From an uncultured Pseudomonas sp. (GTDB lineage: Bacteria > Pseudomonadota > Gammaproteobacteria > Pseudomonadales > Pseudomonadaceae): DNA of 64,000 bases. This document shows positions 8,507 to 16,182 of the stretch, one piece after another. The position numbers and the translations under genes are program-made. The notes under the pieces are model-generated. The model was given only the letters and a program-made list of their open reading frames with translations, did not search any database and was not told the DNA's origin. Position 1 is the stretch's first letter, and every line of letters starts with the position of its first letter. Location of the stretch: the NCBI RefSeq assembly GCF_943846705.1, contig NZ_OX044366.1, positions 372,001 through 436,000 on the forward strand. Direction: 5' to 3'.

Positions 8507-8968
8507 TCACGCCTCCTCAACCTGGCCAACACTGTGAATGGCCGTGCGAATCCGGGTGTAGGTGGCGCAGCGGCACAGATTACCCGCCATGGCGGCATCA
8601 ATCGCCTGATCATCGGGCTTCGGCTGGCTCTGCAGCAGCGCCGTGGCGGCCATGATCTGCCCTGACTGGCAGTAACCGCACTGCACCACCTCGTGCGCCA
8701 GCCAGGCCTGCTGCACGGCTTGGCCCACGGCTGTCTCACCGATGGCTTCAATGGTGGTGATCGCGCGGCTCGCCACTGCGGCAACCGGGGTCACACACGA
8801 ACGGATCGGCTGACCGTCGAGGTGTACGGTGCACACCCCGCACTGGGCAATGCCACAGCCGTACTTGGTTCCGGTCAGGCCCAGCACATCGCGCAAGACC
8901 CACAGCAGAGGCATATCGGGGGCAACGTCAACCTGCTGCGACTGTCCATTGATGATTAACGTTTGCAT
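8507..8968 (-). CDS. [2Fe-2S] subunit of the aldehyde oxidoreductase (IorA-like)
   Basis: Electron-transfer subunit with two [2Fe-2S] clusters. The plant-type ferredoxin domain has Cys-x4-Cys-Gly-x-Cys (Cys-Gly-Ile-Ala-Gln-Cys-Gly-Val-Cys) plus a later Cys near residue 60. The C-terminal helical domain has Cys-Gly-Tyr-Cys-Gln-Ser-Gly and Asn-Leu-Cys-Arg-Cys. ATG 8968 (153 aa) was chosen over an upstream in-frame ATG at 9025 because AGAGGAAA sits before it and the homology-like sequence starts there. The stop and the ATG of the large subunit are one base apart, so translation is coupled. It is the first gene of the operon reading leftwards to moaA. Confidence 0.88.
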   Translation of the reverse strand: MQTLIINGQSQQVDVAPDMPLLWVLRDVLGLTGTKYGCGIAQCGVCTVHLDGQPIRSCVTPVAAVASRAITTIEAIGETAVGQAVQQAWLAHEVVQCGYCQSGQIMAATALLQSQPKPDDQAIDAAMAGNLCRCATYTRIRTAIHSVGQVEEA

Positions 8969-9067
8969 AGTATTTCCTCTGCTTAAAGTGTTGATGCCGA
9001 CAACCTTGGTTATCGCGTTGATCATGTGGGTGCGGTACGTGAGGCAGGCTAAAACGGCGTCATGCCC

Positions 9068-9310
9068 TCACGAATCAATTCGCCTTAAACGGGCAACCAG
9101 CCACCCGGCCAGTGGGAAGGAAATAAGCTGGGTGACAGGCACCAATACCAGCACTTCCACCAATACCATTAGCGGGAAACTCAGGTCACGGGTCAGCGGG
9201 GCCAACACACTCAGCACCAATAAGAGCGTAGGGTATAACCCCAGGCAGCCCACCACTACACGCCAGAACATGGCGTTTATTTGATGCGAGCGCTTACTGC
9301 GTTCATGCAT
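9068..9310 (-). CDS. DUF2798 family small membrane protein
   Basis: An 80-residue protein with two hydrophobic segments, about residues 16-38 and 44-68, and the Phe-Pro-Leu-x-Gly-Trp-Leu pattern of DUF2798. Its function is not known to me. ATG 9310 is preferred over ATG 9328 because AGGGG lies five bases before it. It stands alone upstream of the aldehyde oxidoreductase operon on the same strand, about 100 bases away, and could be co-transcribed or independent. Confidence 0.65.
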   Translation of the reverse strand: MHERSKRSHQINAMFWRVVVGCLGLYPTLLLVLSVLAPLTRDLSFPLMVLVEVLVLVPVTQLISFPLAGWLVARLRRIDS

Positions 9311-9367
9311 AAAAACCCCTGCAGGCATTGCCTGTAACTTAGCGGCCTGGATTTTTTAAATAAAAAA

Positions 9368-9400
9368 GCCCTACCAGCAAGGAGCTTGAGCTGGCAGAGC
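9368..9400 (-). terminator. intrinsic terminator of the CurA-type reductase gene
   Basis: Read on the minus strand, an 11-bp stem with two wobble pairs is followed by six T (plus-strand A-run 9362-9367). It lies 30 bases beyond the stop of the gene at 9431-10465. Confidence 0.65.
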
Positions 9401-9430
9401 AATAACCGGTGTTATTCCAACAAGCGGCAA

Positions 9431-10465
9431 TCAGTCTTCACCGACGCGGACCACCAACTTGCCAAAATTACGACCCTCGAGCAGGCCGATAAAGGCCTTA
9501 GGCGCCTCTTCCAGACCACTCACCAATTCTTCGCGATACTTGATCCGCCCCTGGGCAAACCAGCTCGACATATCATTAAAAAACTCGTCGTAGCGGTGGC
9601 CGTAATCATCAAAAATAATGAAACCCTGCACATTGATACGCTTGCGCAGAATGCTGCCCATCAAAGACGGCAACCGATCTGGCCCGCTGGGTAAAGCGGT
9701 ATCGTTGTAGTGCGCAATAATGCCGCAGACCGGCACTCGGGCCTTGGTATTGAGCAGCGGCAGCACCGCATCGAAGACCTTGCCGCCGACATTCTCGAAG
9801 TAGATGTCGATACCCGCCGGGCAGGCCTTGGCCAGTTGCTCGGCGAAGTCTGGCGCACGGTGATCGAGGCAGGCATCAAACCCCAGCACCTCGACCGCAT
9901 GCCGGCATTTTTCCGCGCCGCCGGCGACACCGACCACATGGCAGCCTTTGATTTTGCCGATCTGCCCGACAGTCGCACCGACCGGCCCGGTGGCAGCCGC
10001 TACTACCAGGGTTTCACCCGCCTGCGGCCGGCCAATATCGAGCAAGCCCATATACGCGGTGAAGCCCGGCATGCCAAAGATGCCCAAGGCATAAGAAGGC
10101 TGCGCCGGCGACTCGCCCAGCGCGGTCAGGTCGCTGCCATCGGACAGCGCATAGTCCTGCCAGCCAGCAAAGGACAGCACCCAGTCACCGACCTTGTAGG
10201 CGGGATTTTTTGAGGCAACCACACGGCCTACGGTGCCACCCACCATCACCCCACCGACGTCCACCGGCGCGGCATAGGACGGTGCATCACTCATCCGCCC
10301 GCGCATATAAGGGTCGAGCGATAGGTAGACGGTACGCAGCAGCACCTGCCCCTCGGCAGGTTCAGGAATGGGGCTTTGCTCAATGCGGAAATTCGCCTCG
10401 ACCGGTGCGCCGTGCGGGCGCGAGGCCAGCACAACGCGTCGATTGATTTGCTTTGACTGGGGCAT
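9431..10465 (-). CDS. curA: NADP-dependent oxidoreductase, CurA/leukotriene B4 dehydrogenase type
   Basis: A zinc-free medium-chain reductase (MDR) that reduces alpha,beta-unsaturated ketones and aldehydes with NADPH; the E. coli relative CurA (YncB) reduces curcumin. The N-terminal GroES-like domain has Leu-Asp-Pro-Tyr-Met-Arg-Gly-Arg near residue 48. The Rossmann domain has Ala-Ala-Thr-Gly-Pro-Val-Gly near residue 152 and Glu-Asn-Val-Gly-Gly near 240. ATG 10465 (344 aa) has AAGGAG before it, so the longer in-frame start at 10579 was rejected. A NemR-like operator lies 54 bases upstream, which places the enzyme in the same electrophile response as the OYE and GST. Confidence 0.85.
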   Translation of the reverse strand: MPQSKQINRRVVLASRPHGAPVEANFRIEQSPIPEPAEGQVLLRTVYLSLDPYMRGRMSDAPSYAAPVDVGGVMVGGTVGRVVASKNPAYKVGDWVLSFAGWQDYALSDGSDLTALGESPAQPSYALGIFGMPGFTAYMGLLDIGRPQAGETLVVAAATGPVGATVGQIGKIKGCHVVGVAGGAEKCRHAVEVLGFDACLDHRAPDFAEQLAKACPAGIDIYFENVGGKVFDAVLPLLNTKARVPVCGIIAHYNDTALPSGPDRLPSLMGSILRKRINVQGFIIFDDYGHRYDEFFNDMSSWFAQGRIKYREELVSGLEEAPKAFIGLLEGRNFGKLVVRVGED

Positions 10466-10518
10466 GTGCAAACTCCTTGGCGGGTGTTGAAGAAGAGGTT
10501 GTCTCGGTGCAAATAAAT

Positions 10519-10533
10519 TAGACCAGTCGGCTA
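10519..10533. promoter_or_regulatory. NemR-like operator before the CurA-type gene
   Basis: TAGACCAGTCGGCTA on the plus strand: TAGAC/GGCTA half sites, one mismatch from the perfect copies. It sits between the TetR gene end (10579) and the reductase start (10465). Confidence 0.6.
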
Positions 10534-10578
10534 CAAGACCGGTAAAAAATGCCCACCTACAGGTGGGCAATCTCGCCA

Positions 10579-11172
10579 TCAGGCGTTGTCAGCGGCCAGC
10601 ATGGCCAGGGTCGTGGCCATGGCGTTTTCCAGCGACCGACTATTGCGGTGCAGCTTGCTCAGCAGGCTGGCCCCCAGCCACAGCTGGTAAAGGGCCGTCG
10701 CCGTGCGGTAAGCCTCGCCCTGCGGCAGGGAACCGTCCTGCTGCCCCTGCTCAATGCAGTCAGCGATCCGCACAATGATTTGATCTGCGCCATCGCGCAG
10801 CGTGAGGCGCATGGACTCCGAGAGATCCGCCACCTCAGCGCTTAACTTCACCACCAGGCACTTCTGCTCATCGCAGGGCTCGCAGTAGCTGTCCAGCCAC
10901 TTCTGCCAATAGCCCATCAGCCGTTCGCGGGCCGTGTTGCCCGTGACGGCGAAGCGCTCGTCCATGTTCGCCAGATAAGTGCGAAAGTAATCCTCGAGCA
11001 AGGACTGGCCGTACTGCTCTTTGGATTTGAAGTAATGGTAGAACGAGCCTTTCGGCACGCTGGCGGCCTGCAAAATCTCGTTAAGGCCCACACCCGTGAA
11101 GCCCTTCACCACCATCATGCGGTGGCCGGTATCGAGTAAATGCTGGCGCGTGTCATCGTAGTTTTGCTTCAT
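10579..11172 (-). CDS. nemR: TetR-family repressor, NemR-like redox/electrophile sensor
   Basis: Probable repressor that is released by reactive electrophiles, quinones or chlorine species. The helix-turn-helix spans about residues 28-48, ending in Gly-Ser-Phe-Tyr-His-Tyr-Phe. C105 followed by Leu-Val-Val-Lys-Leu, with K173 in the C-terminal region (Leu-Ser-Lys-Leu-His), lines up with C106 and K175 of E. coli NemR, the pair that forms the sensing sulfenamide bond. C97 and C100 are extra cysteines nearby. The length is 197 aa. A perfect operator lies 22 bases before its ATG, implying autorepression, and matching operators precede the OYE, reductase and GST genes. AcuR/YxaF-type TetR proteins are the alternative. 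Confidence 0.82.
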   Translation of the reverse strand: MKQNYDDTRQHLLDTGHRMMVVKGFTGVGLNEILQAASVPKGSFYHYFKSKEQYGQSLLEDYFRTYLANMDERFAVTGNTARERLMGYWQKWLDSYCEPCDEQKCLVVKLSAEVADLSESMRLTLRDGADQIIVRIADCIEQGQQDGSLPQGEAYRTATALYQLWLGASLLSKLHRNSRSLENAMATTLAMLAADNA

Positions 11173-11193
11173 CGGGGCAGATTACCAATAAAT

Positions 11194-11208
11194 TAGACCA
11201 GTCGTCTA
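11194..11208. promoter_or_regulatory. NemR-like operator before the repressor gene
   Basis: TAGACCAGTCGTCTA, the exact reverse complement of the copies at 154 and 338. Its position 22 bases before the TetR start suggests autoregulation. Confidence 0.7.
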
Positions 11209-11338
11209 CAGCTGATATCAAGACCCTACTATAGCAACACTCCACCTCGGCCACCCAGGCCAAGCCGCAAAGCCATCAGCCAACTTGCAGAGACTTTTCC
11301 GCATAAAACGCTAGGTTCCGTAGCACACCCGCAGATAG

Positions 11339-11353
11339 TAGACCGGTTGACTA
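11339..11353. promoter_or_regulatory. degenerate NemR-like operator before the GST gene
   Basis: TAGACCGGTTGACTA: perfect left half, right half GACTA with one mismatch. It lies 90 bases before the GST start, so weaker control by the same repressor is plausible. Confidence 0.45.
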
Positions 11354-11443
11354 GTGTGCGAGTAGCATGCGCCCAGAGCACGCCAATTACCCAATACTCA
11401 TCCGCGCGCCAGATGCCCGATGCGCCCCAACGGAGCTATACCG

Positions 11444-12064
11444 ATGATCAAACTTCACCACCTGAATGCTTCACGCTCAATTCGCATCCTCTGGCTGCTG
11501 GAGGAAATCGGTGAGCCCTATGAGTTAATCACATACACGCGCGATGCAAAAACCCACTTGGCCCCTGCCTCCCTGAAAGCCATTCACCCGCTCGGCAAAT
11601 CGCCGGTGATTGAACTAGACGGGCAAGTCATTGCCGAGTCCGGGGCGATGCTGGAAGTGCTGATTAAGCGCCTGGCACCGCACTTGGCACCTGATGAGGG
11701 TTCAGCTGCATACATTGATTACCTGACGTGGATTCACTTCGCAGAAAGCTCCGCCATGCTGCCGTTCTTGCTGAAGGTCTTCAATCAATATGAGACTCAG
11801 TCAGGCACCGACCTGAAGTTTCTGAACGGCTACGCACAGGCTGAATTCAACAAGGTATTTGCCTTTATAAACAGCCACCTTGAGGGCAAGAACTTCCTGG
11901 TAGAAGAGCGTCTGACCGGTGCGGACTTTATGTTGGGCTTCGTCGTACAGGGCGCACTGAACAACCTGAAAGGCGGAGAGCAATTCCCCCACATCGAGCG
12001 TTATATCCGTAACCTGGAAAAGATCAGTAGTTATCAGCGCGCTATTGAAAAAGACCAAGGCTGA
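11444..12064 (+). CDS. glutathione S-transferase
   Basis: Cytosolic GST that conjugates or reduces electrophiles with glutathione. The N-terminal thioredoxin-like domain starts at residue 1 and has Ser-Arg-Ser-Ile-Arg near residue 10 as a candidate active-site Ser. The cis-Pro glutathione-site motif Lys-Ser-Pro-Val-Ile-Glu-Leu is near residue 53, followed by Ala-Glu-Ser-Gly-Ala at about residue 65. The C-terminal helical domain fills the rest. ATG 11444 (206 aa) was preferred over an in-frame ATG at 11420 because GGAG lies upstream and the fold starts there. Its place beside the NemR-like repressor and a degenerate operator supports a detoxification role. Confidence 0.83.
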   Translation: MIKLHHLNASRSIRILWLLEEIGEPYELITYTRDAKTHLAPASLKAIHPLGKSPVIELDGQVIAESGAMLEVLIKRLAPHLAPDEGSAAYIDYLTWIHFAESSAMLPFLLKVFNQYETQSGTDLKFLNGYAQAEFNKVFAFINSHLEGKNFLVEERLTGADFMLGFVVQGALNNLKGGEQFPHIERYIRNLEKISSYQRAIEKDQG

Positions 12065-12114
12065 GTCGAAGCCTCAGCAACCATGGCTTTAAACGGCGCT
12101 GCACTGCCAGCCGG

Positions 12115-12141
12115 CGCTGACGTTAGCCGCTAACGTCAGCG
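12115..12141. terminator. hairpin between the GST and mnmH genes
   Basis: A perfect 12-bp stem (12115-12126 with 12130-12141) with a 3-base loop lies about 50 bases after the GST stop. Only scattered T follow. It can serve the converging transcripts. Confidence 0.5.
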
Positions 12142-12150
12142 TGCTTAATA

Positions 12151-12175
12151 CCTGAGCCTCGCGCCTAGGCTCAGG
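12151..12175. terminator. second hairpin between the GST and mnmH genes
   Basis: A 9-bp perfect stem (12151-12159 with 12167-12175) lies 12 bases beyond the mnmH stop. It probably ends the selD-mnmH message on the minus strand, though no good T-run is seen. Confidence 0.45.
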
Positions 12176-12186
12176 CCTTCCTCGGT

Positions 12187-13287
12187 TTAGCCGTTAACCT
12201 GGCGCGCTTTCAGGTAGGCGATGACCGCCGCTTGCTCGCCGGCAAACTCAATCCGCGCACTTTTACTCTCGCGCTGGAAGTCATACATAGGGTCGTAATA
12301 CTCACGCAACAGCCCCTCGATCCAGCCACGGTGCAGGTCAACATTGCCGCTGCGCTGCTGCTCATCCAGTGCCGCCTGCATGATCGCCAACAGCCGCTGA
12401 TAACGCTCGCCGCCCAGACGCCGCTGGATATTGCTCAGACTTTGCAGCAGCCGCTCGGCGAACAGGCGAAAGCCATCCGCAACGCCATGCACGCTGATGA
12501 ACTCGGCGCACAGGTCGGTCACATAATCACCGAGAATGCGCTCGACGCGGCCGGCGAAGCTGTCTTCTAGCCACACCAGCGGATAATTCTGCATGCCTTG
12601 GTACAGCTCCAGCGGCAGCGAGCAGGTGCCGACCAGGCGGCTCTCGTCCTCCAGCACAAACTGCTGGGTGCCGGCGGCGCGCTGCTTGAGGATGTCGATG
12701 GCCAGGCGGTTCTCGAAGTCGATTTGCCCCGGCTGGCCGGTGGCACGCTTGCCGAAGCTGGAGCCGCGATGGTTGGCGTGGCCTTCCAGGTCTAGGCTGT
12801 TGCCCAGCGCGCTGATCACCTCGGTTTTTCCGGTGCCGGTCATGCCGCCGACGATGACGAACTTACATTCGGCCACCGCCTGCAGGGTGGTTTCCAGCAA
12901 GAAACTGCGCATGGCCTTGTAGCCGCCGATCACCCGCGGATATTCGATACCCGCGTCCTTGAGCCACTGCTGGGTGATCTGCGAGCGCAGGCCACCGCGG
13001 AAGCAGTACAGGTAACCCTCTGGATTAGCCTTGGCGAAGGCACTCCAGGCCGCGACGCGCTCATCCTTGACCGCACCACTGACCAGCTGATGGCCCAACT
13101 CGATGGCCGCATCCTGACCTTTTTGCTTGTAGCAGGTGCCGACTTTTTGTCGCTCGATGTCGTCCATCAGCGGCAGGTTGAGCACACCGGGGAAGGCACC
13201 CTTAGCGAACTCCACCGGCGCACGAGCATCCATCAGCGGCCGGTCATTGAGGAAGATGTCACGGTAGTCACTGCTGTTGTCGCGCAT
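12187..13287 (-). CDS. mnmH: tRNA 2-selenouridine synthase MnmH (SelU/YbbB)
   Basis: This enzyme replaces sulfur with selenium at the wobble 2-thiouridine of certain tRNAs, via geranylation, using selenophosphate. The N-terminal rhodanese domain has its Cys at C95 (Tyr-Cys-Phe-Arg-Gly-Gly-Leu-Arg-Ser-Gln). The C-terminal half has a P-loop at residues 147-155 (Gly-Gly-Met-Thr-Gly-Thr-Gly-Lys-Thr). The 366-aa length fits the family. Its ATG overlaps the selD stop in an ATGA, so it is translated with its selenium donor enzyme. No selenocysteine genes (selA, selB, selC) are in the window, so tRNA modification is the only selenium sink seen here. Confidence 0.93.
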   Translation of the reverse strand: MRDNSSDYRDIFLNDRPLMDARAPVEFAKGAFPGVLNLPLMDDIERQKVGTCYKQKGQDAAIELGHQLVSGAVKDERVAAWSAFAKANPEGYLYCFRGGLRSQITQQWLKDAGIEYPRVIGGYKAMRSFLLETTLQAVAECKFVIVGGMTGTGKTEVISALGNSLDLEGHANHRGSSFGKRATGQPGQIDFENRLAIDILKQRAAGTQQFVLEDESRLVGTCSLPLELYQGMQNYPLVWLEDSFAGRVERILGDYVTDLCAEFISVHGVADGFRLFAERLLQSLSNIQRRLGGERYQRLLAIMQAALDEQQRSGNVDLHRGWIEGLLREYYDPMYDFQRESKSARIEFAGEQAAVIAYLKARQVNG

Positions 13288-14321
13288 CAGAGCACCTCTA
13301 CCGCGTGCGCCTGGCGCTCAAGCAAACGACCGATGGGCGCCAGGTTCAGGCCCAGCTCGGCAGCCACCGCGAGGAACTCGGCTTCGCCCTCCGGGGTGAC
13401 AGCCACCAGCAGACCGCCACTGGTCTGCGGGTCACAGAGCAGGTTGCGCTGCGCCTCGCTGATCGGCGCAATCTTCTCGCCGTAACTCTCATAGTTACGC
13501 AGGGTGCCGCCGGGTACGCAGCCTTCGCCCAGGTAGTAGTCAACGCCCGGCAGGCGCGGCACGGCGGCGTAGTCGAGCTGCGCGGTGAGGCCGGCACCAT
13601 CGGCCATTTCCACCAGGTGGCCGAGCAGGCCGAAACCGGTGACATCGGTCATCGCGGTCACCCCGGCGAGCTTGCCGAAACGGCTGCCGGGCTTGTTCAG
13701 GGTGCACATCCAGTCACGCGCCAGGCCGACGTCTTCGGCGCGCAGCTTGGACTTCTTCTCGGCGGTGGTGAGGATGCCGATGCCCAGCGGCTTGCTCAGG
13801 TACAGCCGGCAACCGACCGTGGCGGTGTCGTTGCGCTTCATGTGGCGTTTGTTCACCACGCCGGTTACCGCCAGGCCGAAGATCGGCTCGGGCGCGTCGA
13901 TGGAGTGGCCACCGGCCAGTGCAATGCCGGCTTCATCACAGACCGCGCGGCCGCCGCGAATCACTTCGCGGGCCACTTCCGGCGGCAGCAGGTTGACCGG
14001 CCAGCCGAGGATGGCGATGGCCATTAGCGGGTCGCCGCCCATGGCATAGATGTCGCTGATCGCATTGGTCGCGGCGATGCGGCCGAAGTCATAGGGGTCA
14101 TCGACAATCGGCATAAAGAAGTCGGTGGTCGAAACCACCCCGCGCTCGTCATCGAGGGCATACACCGCCGCATCGTCACGCGACGCGTTGCCGACCCACA
14201 GCTTCGGGTCGAGGTTCTGCGCACCGCTACCGGCGAGGATCACGTCCAGCACCTTGGGGGAAATCTTGCAGCCACAACCGGCTCCATGGCTGTACTGGGT
14301 CAGGCGGATCGGCTCGCTCAT
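13287..14321 (-). CDS. selD: selenide, water dikinase (selenophosphate synthetase) SelD
   Basis: SelD makes selenophosphate from selenide and ATP. The catalytic loop Gly-Ala-Gly-C16-Gly-C18-K19 matches C17/K20 of E. coli SelD, with Cys rather than selenocysteine. The AIRS-like N-terminal domain and the C-terminal Cys-Asp-Pro-Gln-Thr-Ser-Gly-Gly block are intact. The length is 344 aa. It is the first gene of the selD-mnmH operon and faces away from the ABC importer beginning at 14546, with about 220 bases of shared promoter region between them. Confidence 0.95.
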   Translation of the reverse strand: MSEPIRLTQYSHGAGCGCKISPKVLDVILAGSGAQNLDPKLWVGNASRDDAAVYALDDERGVVSTTDFFMPIVDDPYDFGRIAATNAISDIYAMGGDPLMAIAILGWPVNLLPPEVAREVIRGGRAVCDEAGIALAGGHSIDAPEPIFGLAVTGVVNKRHMKRNDTATVGCRLYLSKPLGIGILTTAEKKSKLRAEDVGLARDWMCTLNKPGSRFGKLAGVTAMTDVTGFGLLGHLVEMADGAGLTAQLDYAAVPRLPGVDYYLGEGCVPGGTLRNYESYGEKIAPISEAQRNLLCDPQTSGGLLVAVTPEGEAEFLAVAAELGLNLAPIGRLLERQAHAVEVL

Positions 14322-14545
14322 CGGTCAGGCTCTCGGCAAATCAGAAAACAGGTCGCGGATTCTAACAGGCCGTTGTAAACGCAGGATTGCCAACGCCGCT
14401 TGTTTTCCAACGGTCTGCCGGCAACGCTGGTCTTTAGCGCAGCGCTCCCTATAATCGCGCCACGTCGATTACTGACGACACGCAGCCAGCCGATCCGCTG
14501 AGCTGACACTTAGAACCTTTTCCGCTATTGAACCGGAGAATCTTC

Positions 14546-15388
14546 ATGCTTAAACGCTCCTTGGCGCTCGCCGCCCTGTGCCTGTCCGCCAGCCTGACCC
14601 ACGCCGCCGAAACCCTGCGCGTCAGCGCCATCCCGGATGAAGCGCCGACCGAACTGCTGCGCAAATTCAAACCGCTGGGCGCCTATCTGGAACAGCAGTT
14701 GGGCATGCCCGTCGAGTTCACCCCGGTAGCCGATTACCCGGCCGTGGTTGAAGCGCTGGCCACTGATCGCCTCGACATGGCCTGGCTCGGCGGCTTCACC
14801 TTCGTCCAGGTCCGCCAAAAAACCGGTAACGCCATTCCGCTGGTGCAGCGCGAGCAGGATGCCCAGTTCACCAGCAAGTTCATCACCGCCGACGCCAACA
14901 TCAATTCCTTGGCCGACCTCAAGGGCAAGACCTTTGCCTTTGGTTCGGTGTCGTCGACCTCCGGCAGCCTGATGCCGCGTTATTTCATGCTGCAGGACGG
15001 CATCAAGCCGGAAGACTACTTCAGCCGCATTGGCTACTCCGGCGCACATGACGCCACCGCCGCCTGGGTCCAGGCCGGCAAGGTCGATGGCGGCGTGCTC
15101 AACGCCAGCGTGTGGGACAAGCTGGTCGCCAGCGGCAAGGTCGACACCAGCAAGGTCAAAGTCTTCGCCACCACCCCAAGCTACTTTGACTACAACTGGA
15201 CCGTGCGCGGCAGCCTCGACCCGGTGCTGGTTGAGAAAATCAAAGCGGCGTTCCTCGCCCTCGACCCGGCTAACCCGGCGCACAAGGCGATTCTCGACCT
15301 GCAGGCTGCCAGCCGCTTTATCGAAACCAAGCCCGAGAACTATCAAGGCATCGAGGACGCCGCCCGCGCCGCCGATCTGCTGAAATGA
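14546..15388 (+). CDS. PhnD-fold periplasmic binding protein, putative selenium oxyanion importer
   Basis: Substrate-binding component of an ABC importer. A Sec signal ends near residue 21 (Thr-His-Ala-Ala). The mature part has the PhnD/phosphate-phosphonate fold, with Trp-Leu-Gly-Gly-Phe-Thr-Phe-Val near residue 83 and Gly-Ser-Val-Ser-Ser-Thr-Ser-Gly near residue 137 as likely anion-binding loops. ATG 14546 was chosen because GGAG precedes it; an upstream in-frame TTG at 14528 is less likely. It starts a four-gene operon. The family resembles phosphonate binding proteins, but the tight pairing with selD-mnmH argues for selenate/selenite uptake. This is inference from context. Confidence 0.75.
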   Translation: MLKRSLALAALCLSASLTHAAETLRVSAIPDEAPTELLRKFKPLGAYLEQQLGMPVEFTPVADYPAVVEALATDRLDMAWLGGFTFVQVRQKTGNAIPLVQREQDAQFTSKFITADANINSLADLKGKTFAFGSVSSTSGSLMPRYFMLQDGIKPEDYFSRIGYSGAHDATAAWVQAGKVDGGVLNASVWDKLVASGKVDTSKVKVFATTPSYFDYNWTVRGSLDPVLVEKIKAAFLALDPANPAHKAILDLQAASRFIETKPENYQGIEDAARAADLLK

Positions 15389-16182
15389 GCCTACGCCTGA
15401 TTCAGGCGACGCTGCAGCACGGTAACGGCGTTCACGCCCTGGGCAATCTTGATCTGCACATTGCCCAAGGCGAGCGCGTGGCGATCATCGGCCCCTCCGG
15501 GGCCGGCAAGTCGAGCCTGCTCAATCTGCTGGCCACCGCCCTGCAACCCAGCAGCGGCGAGTTGCACGTGCTCGGCGAACAGCCTTGGCAGCTCTCTGGC
15601 CGGCAACGCCAGCGCCTGCGCGCGCGCATCGGCCTAGTCCATCAAGCGCCGCCGCTGCCGGCGCGGCAGCGCGTGGTAACTGCTGTGCTGGCCGGCAAAC
15701 TCGGCCAGTGGAGTGTGACCAAGAGCCTGCTAAGCCTGCTGTACCCGCTGGACATCCCTGGCGCACAGCGTGAGCTGGGCAAACTGGATTTGGCCGACAA
15801 GGTATTCGCCCAATGCCAGCAGCTTTCCGGTGGTCAGTTGCAGCGCGTGGGCATTGCCCGCGCGCTGTACCAGGCACCCGAGCTGCTGCTGGCCGATGAG
15901 CCGGTCTCGGCGATGGACCCGGTGCTCGCCGCGCATACGCTGAACGTGCTGTGTCGGCATTCCGAAGCCAGCGGCGTCACCCTGATCGCCAGCCTGCATG
16001 CGGTGGAGCTGGCCCTGGCGCACTTCCCGCGGGTGATTGGCCTGCGTGACGGGCAGATTTTGTTCGACCGCCCGGCCGCCGAAGTCGATCAGGCGCAGCT
16101 CGATGCGCTGTATGCCAACGAACAGCTGCTCTCACCGCCCCTCCCCGCCGTCAGCCTAAGCCTGCAGACTCCGCGATGCTAA
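15385..16182 (+). CDS. ABC transporter ATPase of the putative selenium oxyanion importer (PhnC-like)
   Basis: A 265-residue ATPase. Walker A is Gly-Pro-Ser-Gly-Ala-Gly-Lys-Ser near residue 36. The ABC signature Leu-Ser-Gly-Gly-Gln-Leu-Gln-Arg is near residue 147. Walker B is Leu-Leu-Leu-Ala-Asp-Glu-Pro near residue 167, and the switch His lies in Ser-Leu-His-Ala-Val. Its start overlaps the stop of the binding protein gene by 4 bases (ATGA), which indicates coupling. The sequence resembles PhnC; substrate is assigned only from the selD context. Confidence 0.82.
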   Translation: MSLRLIQATLQHGNGVHALGNLDLHIAQGERVAIIGPSGAGKSSLLNLLATALQPSSGELHVLGEQPWQLSGRQRQRLRARIGLVHQAPPLPARQRVVTAVLAGKLGQWSVTKSLLSLLYPLDIPGAQRELGKLDLADKVFAQCQQLSGGQLQRVGIARALYQAPELLLADEPVSAMDPVLAAHTLNVLCRHSEASGVTLIASLHAVELALAHFPRVIGLRDGQILFDRPAAEVDQAQLDALYANEQLLSPPLPAVSLSLQTPRC

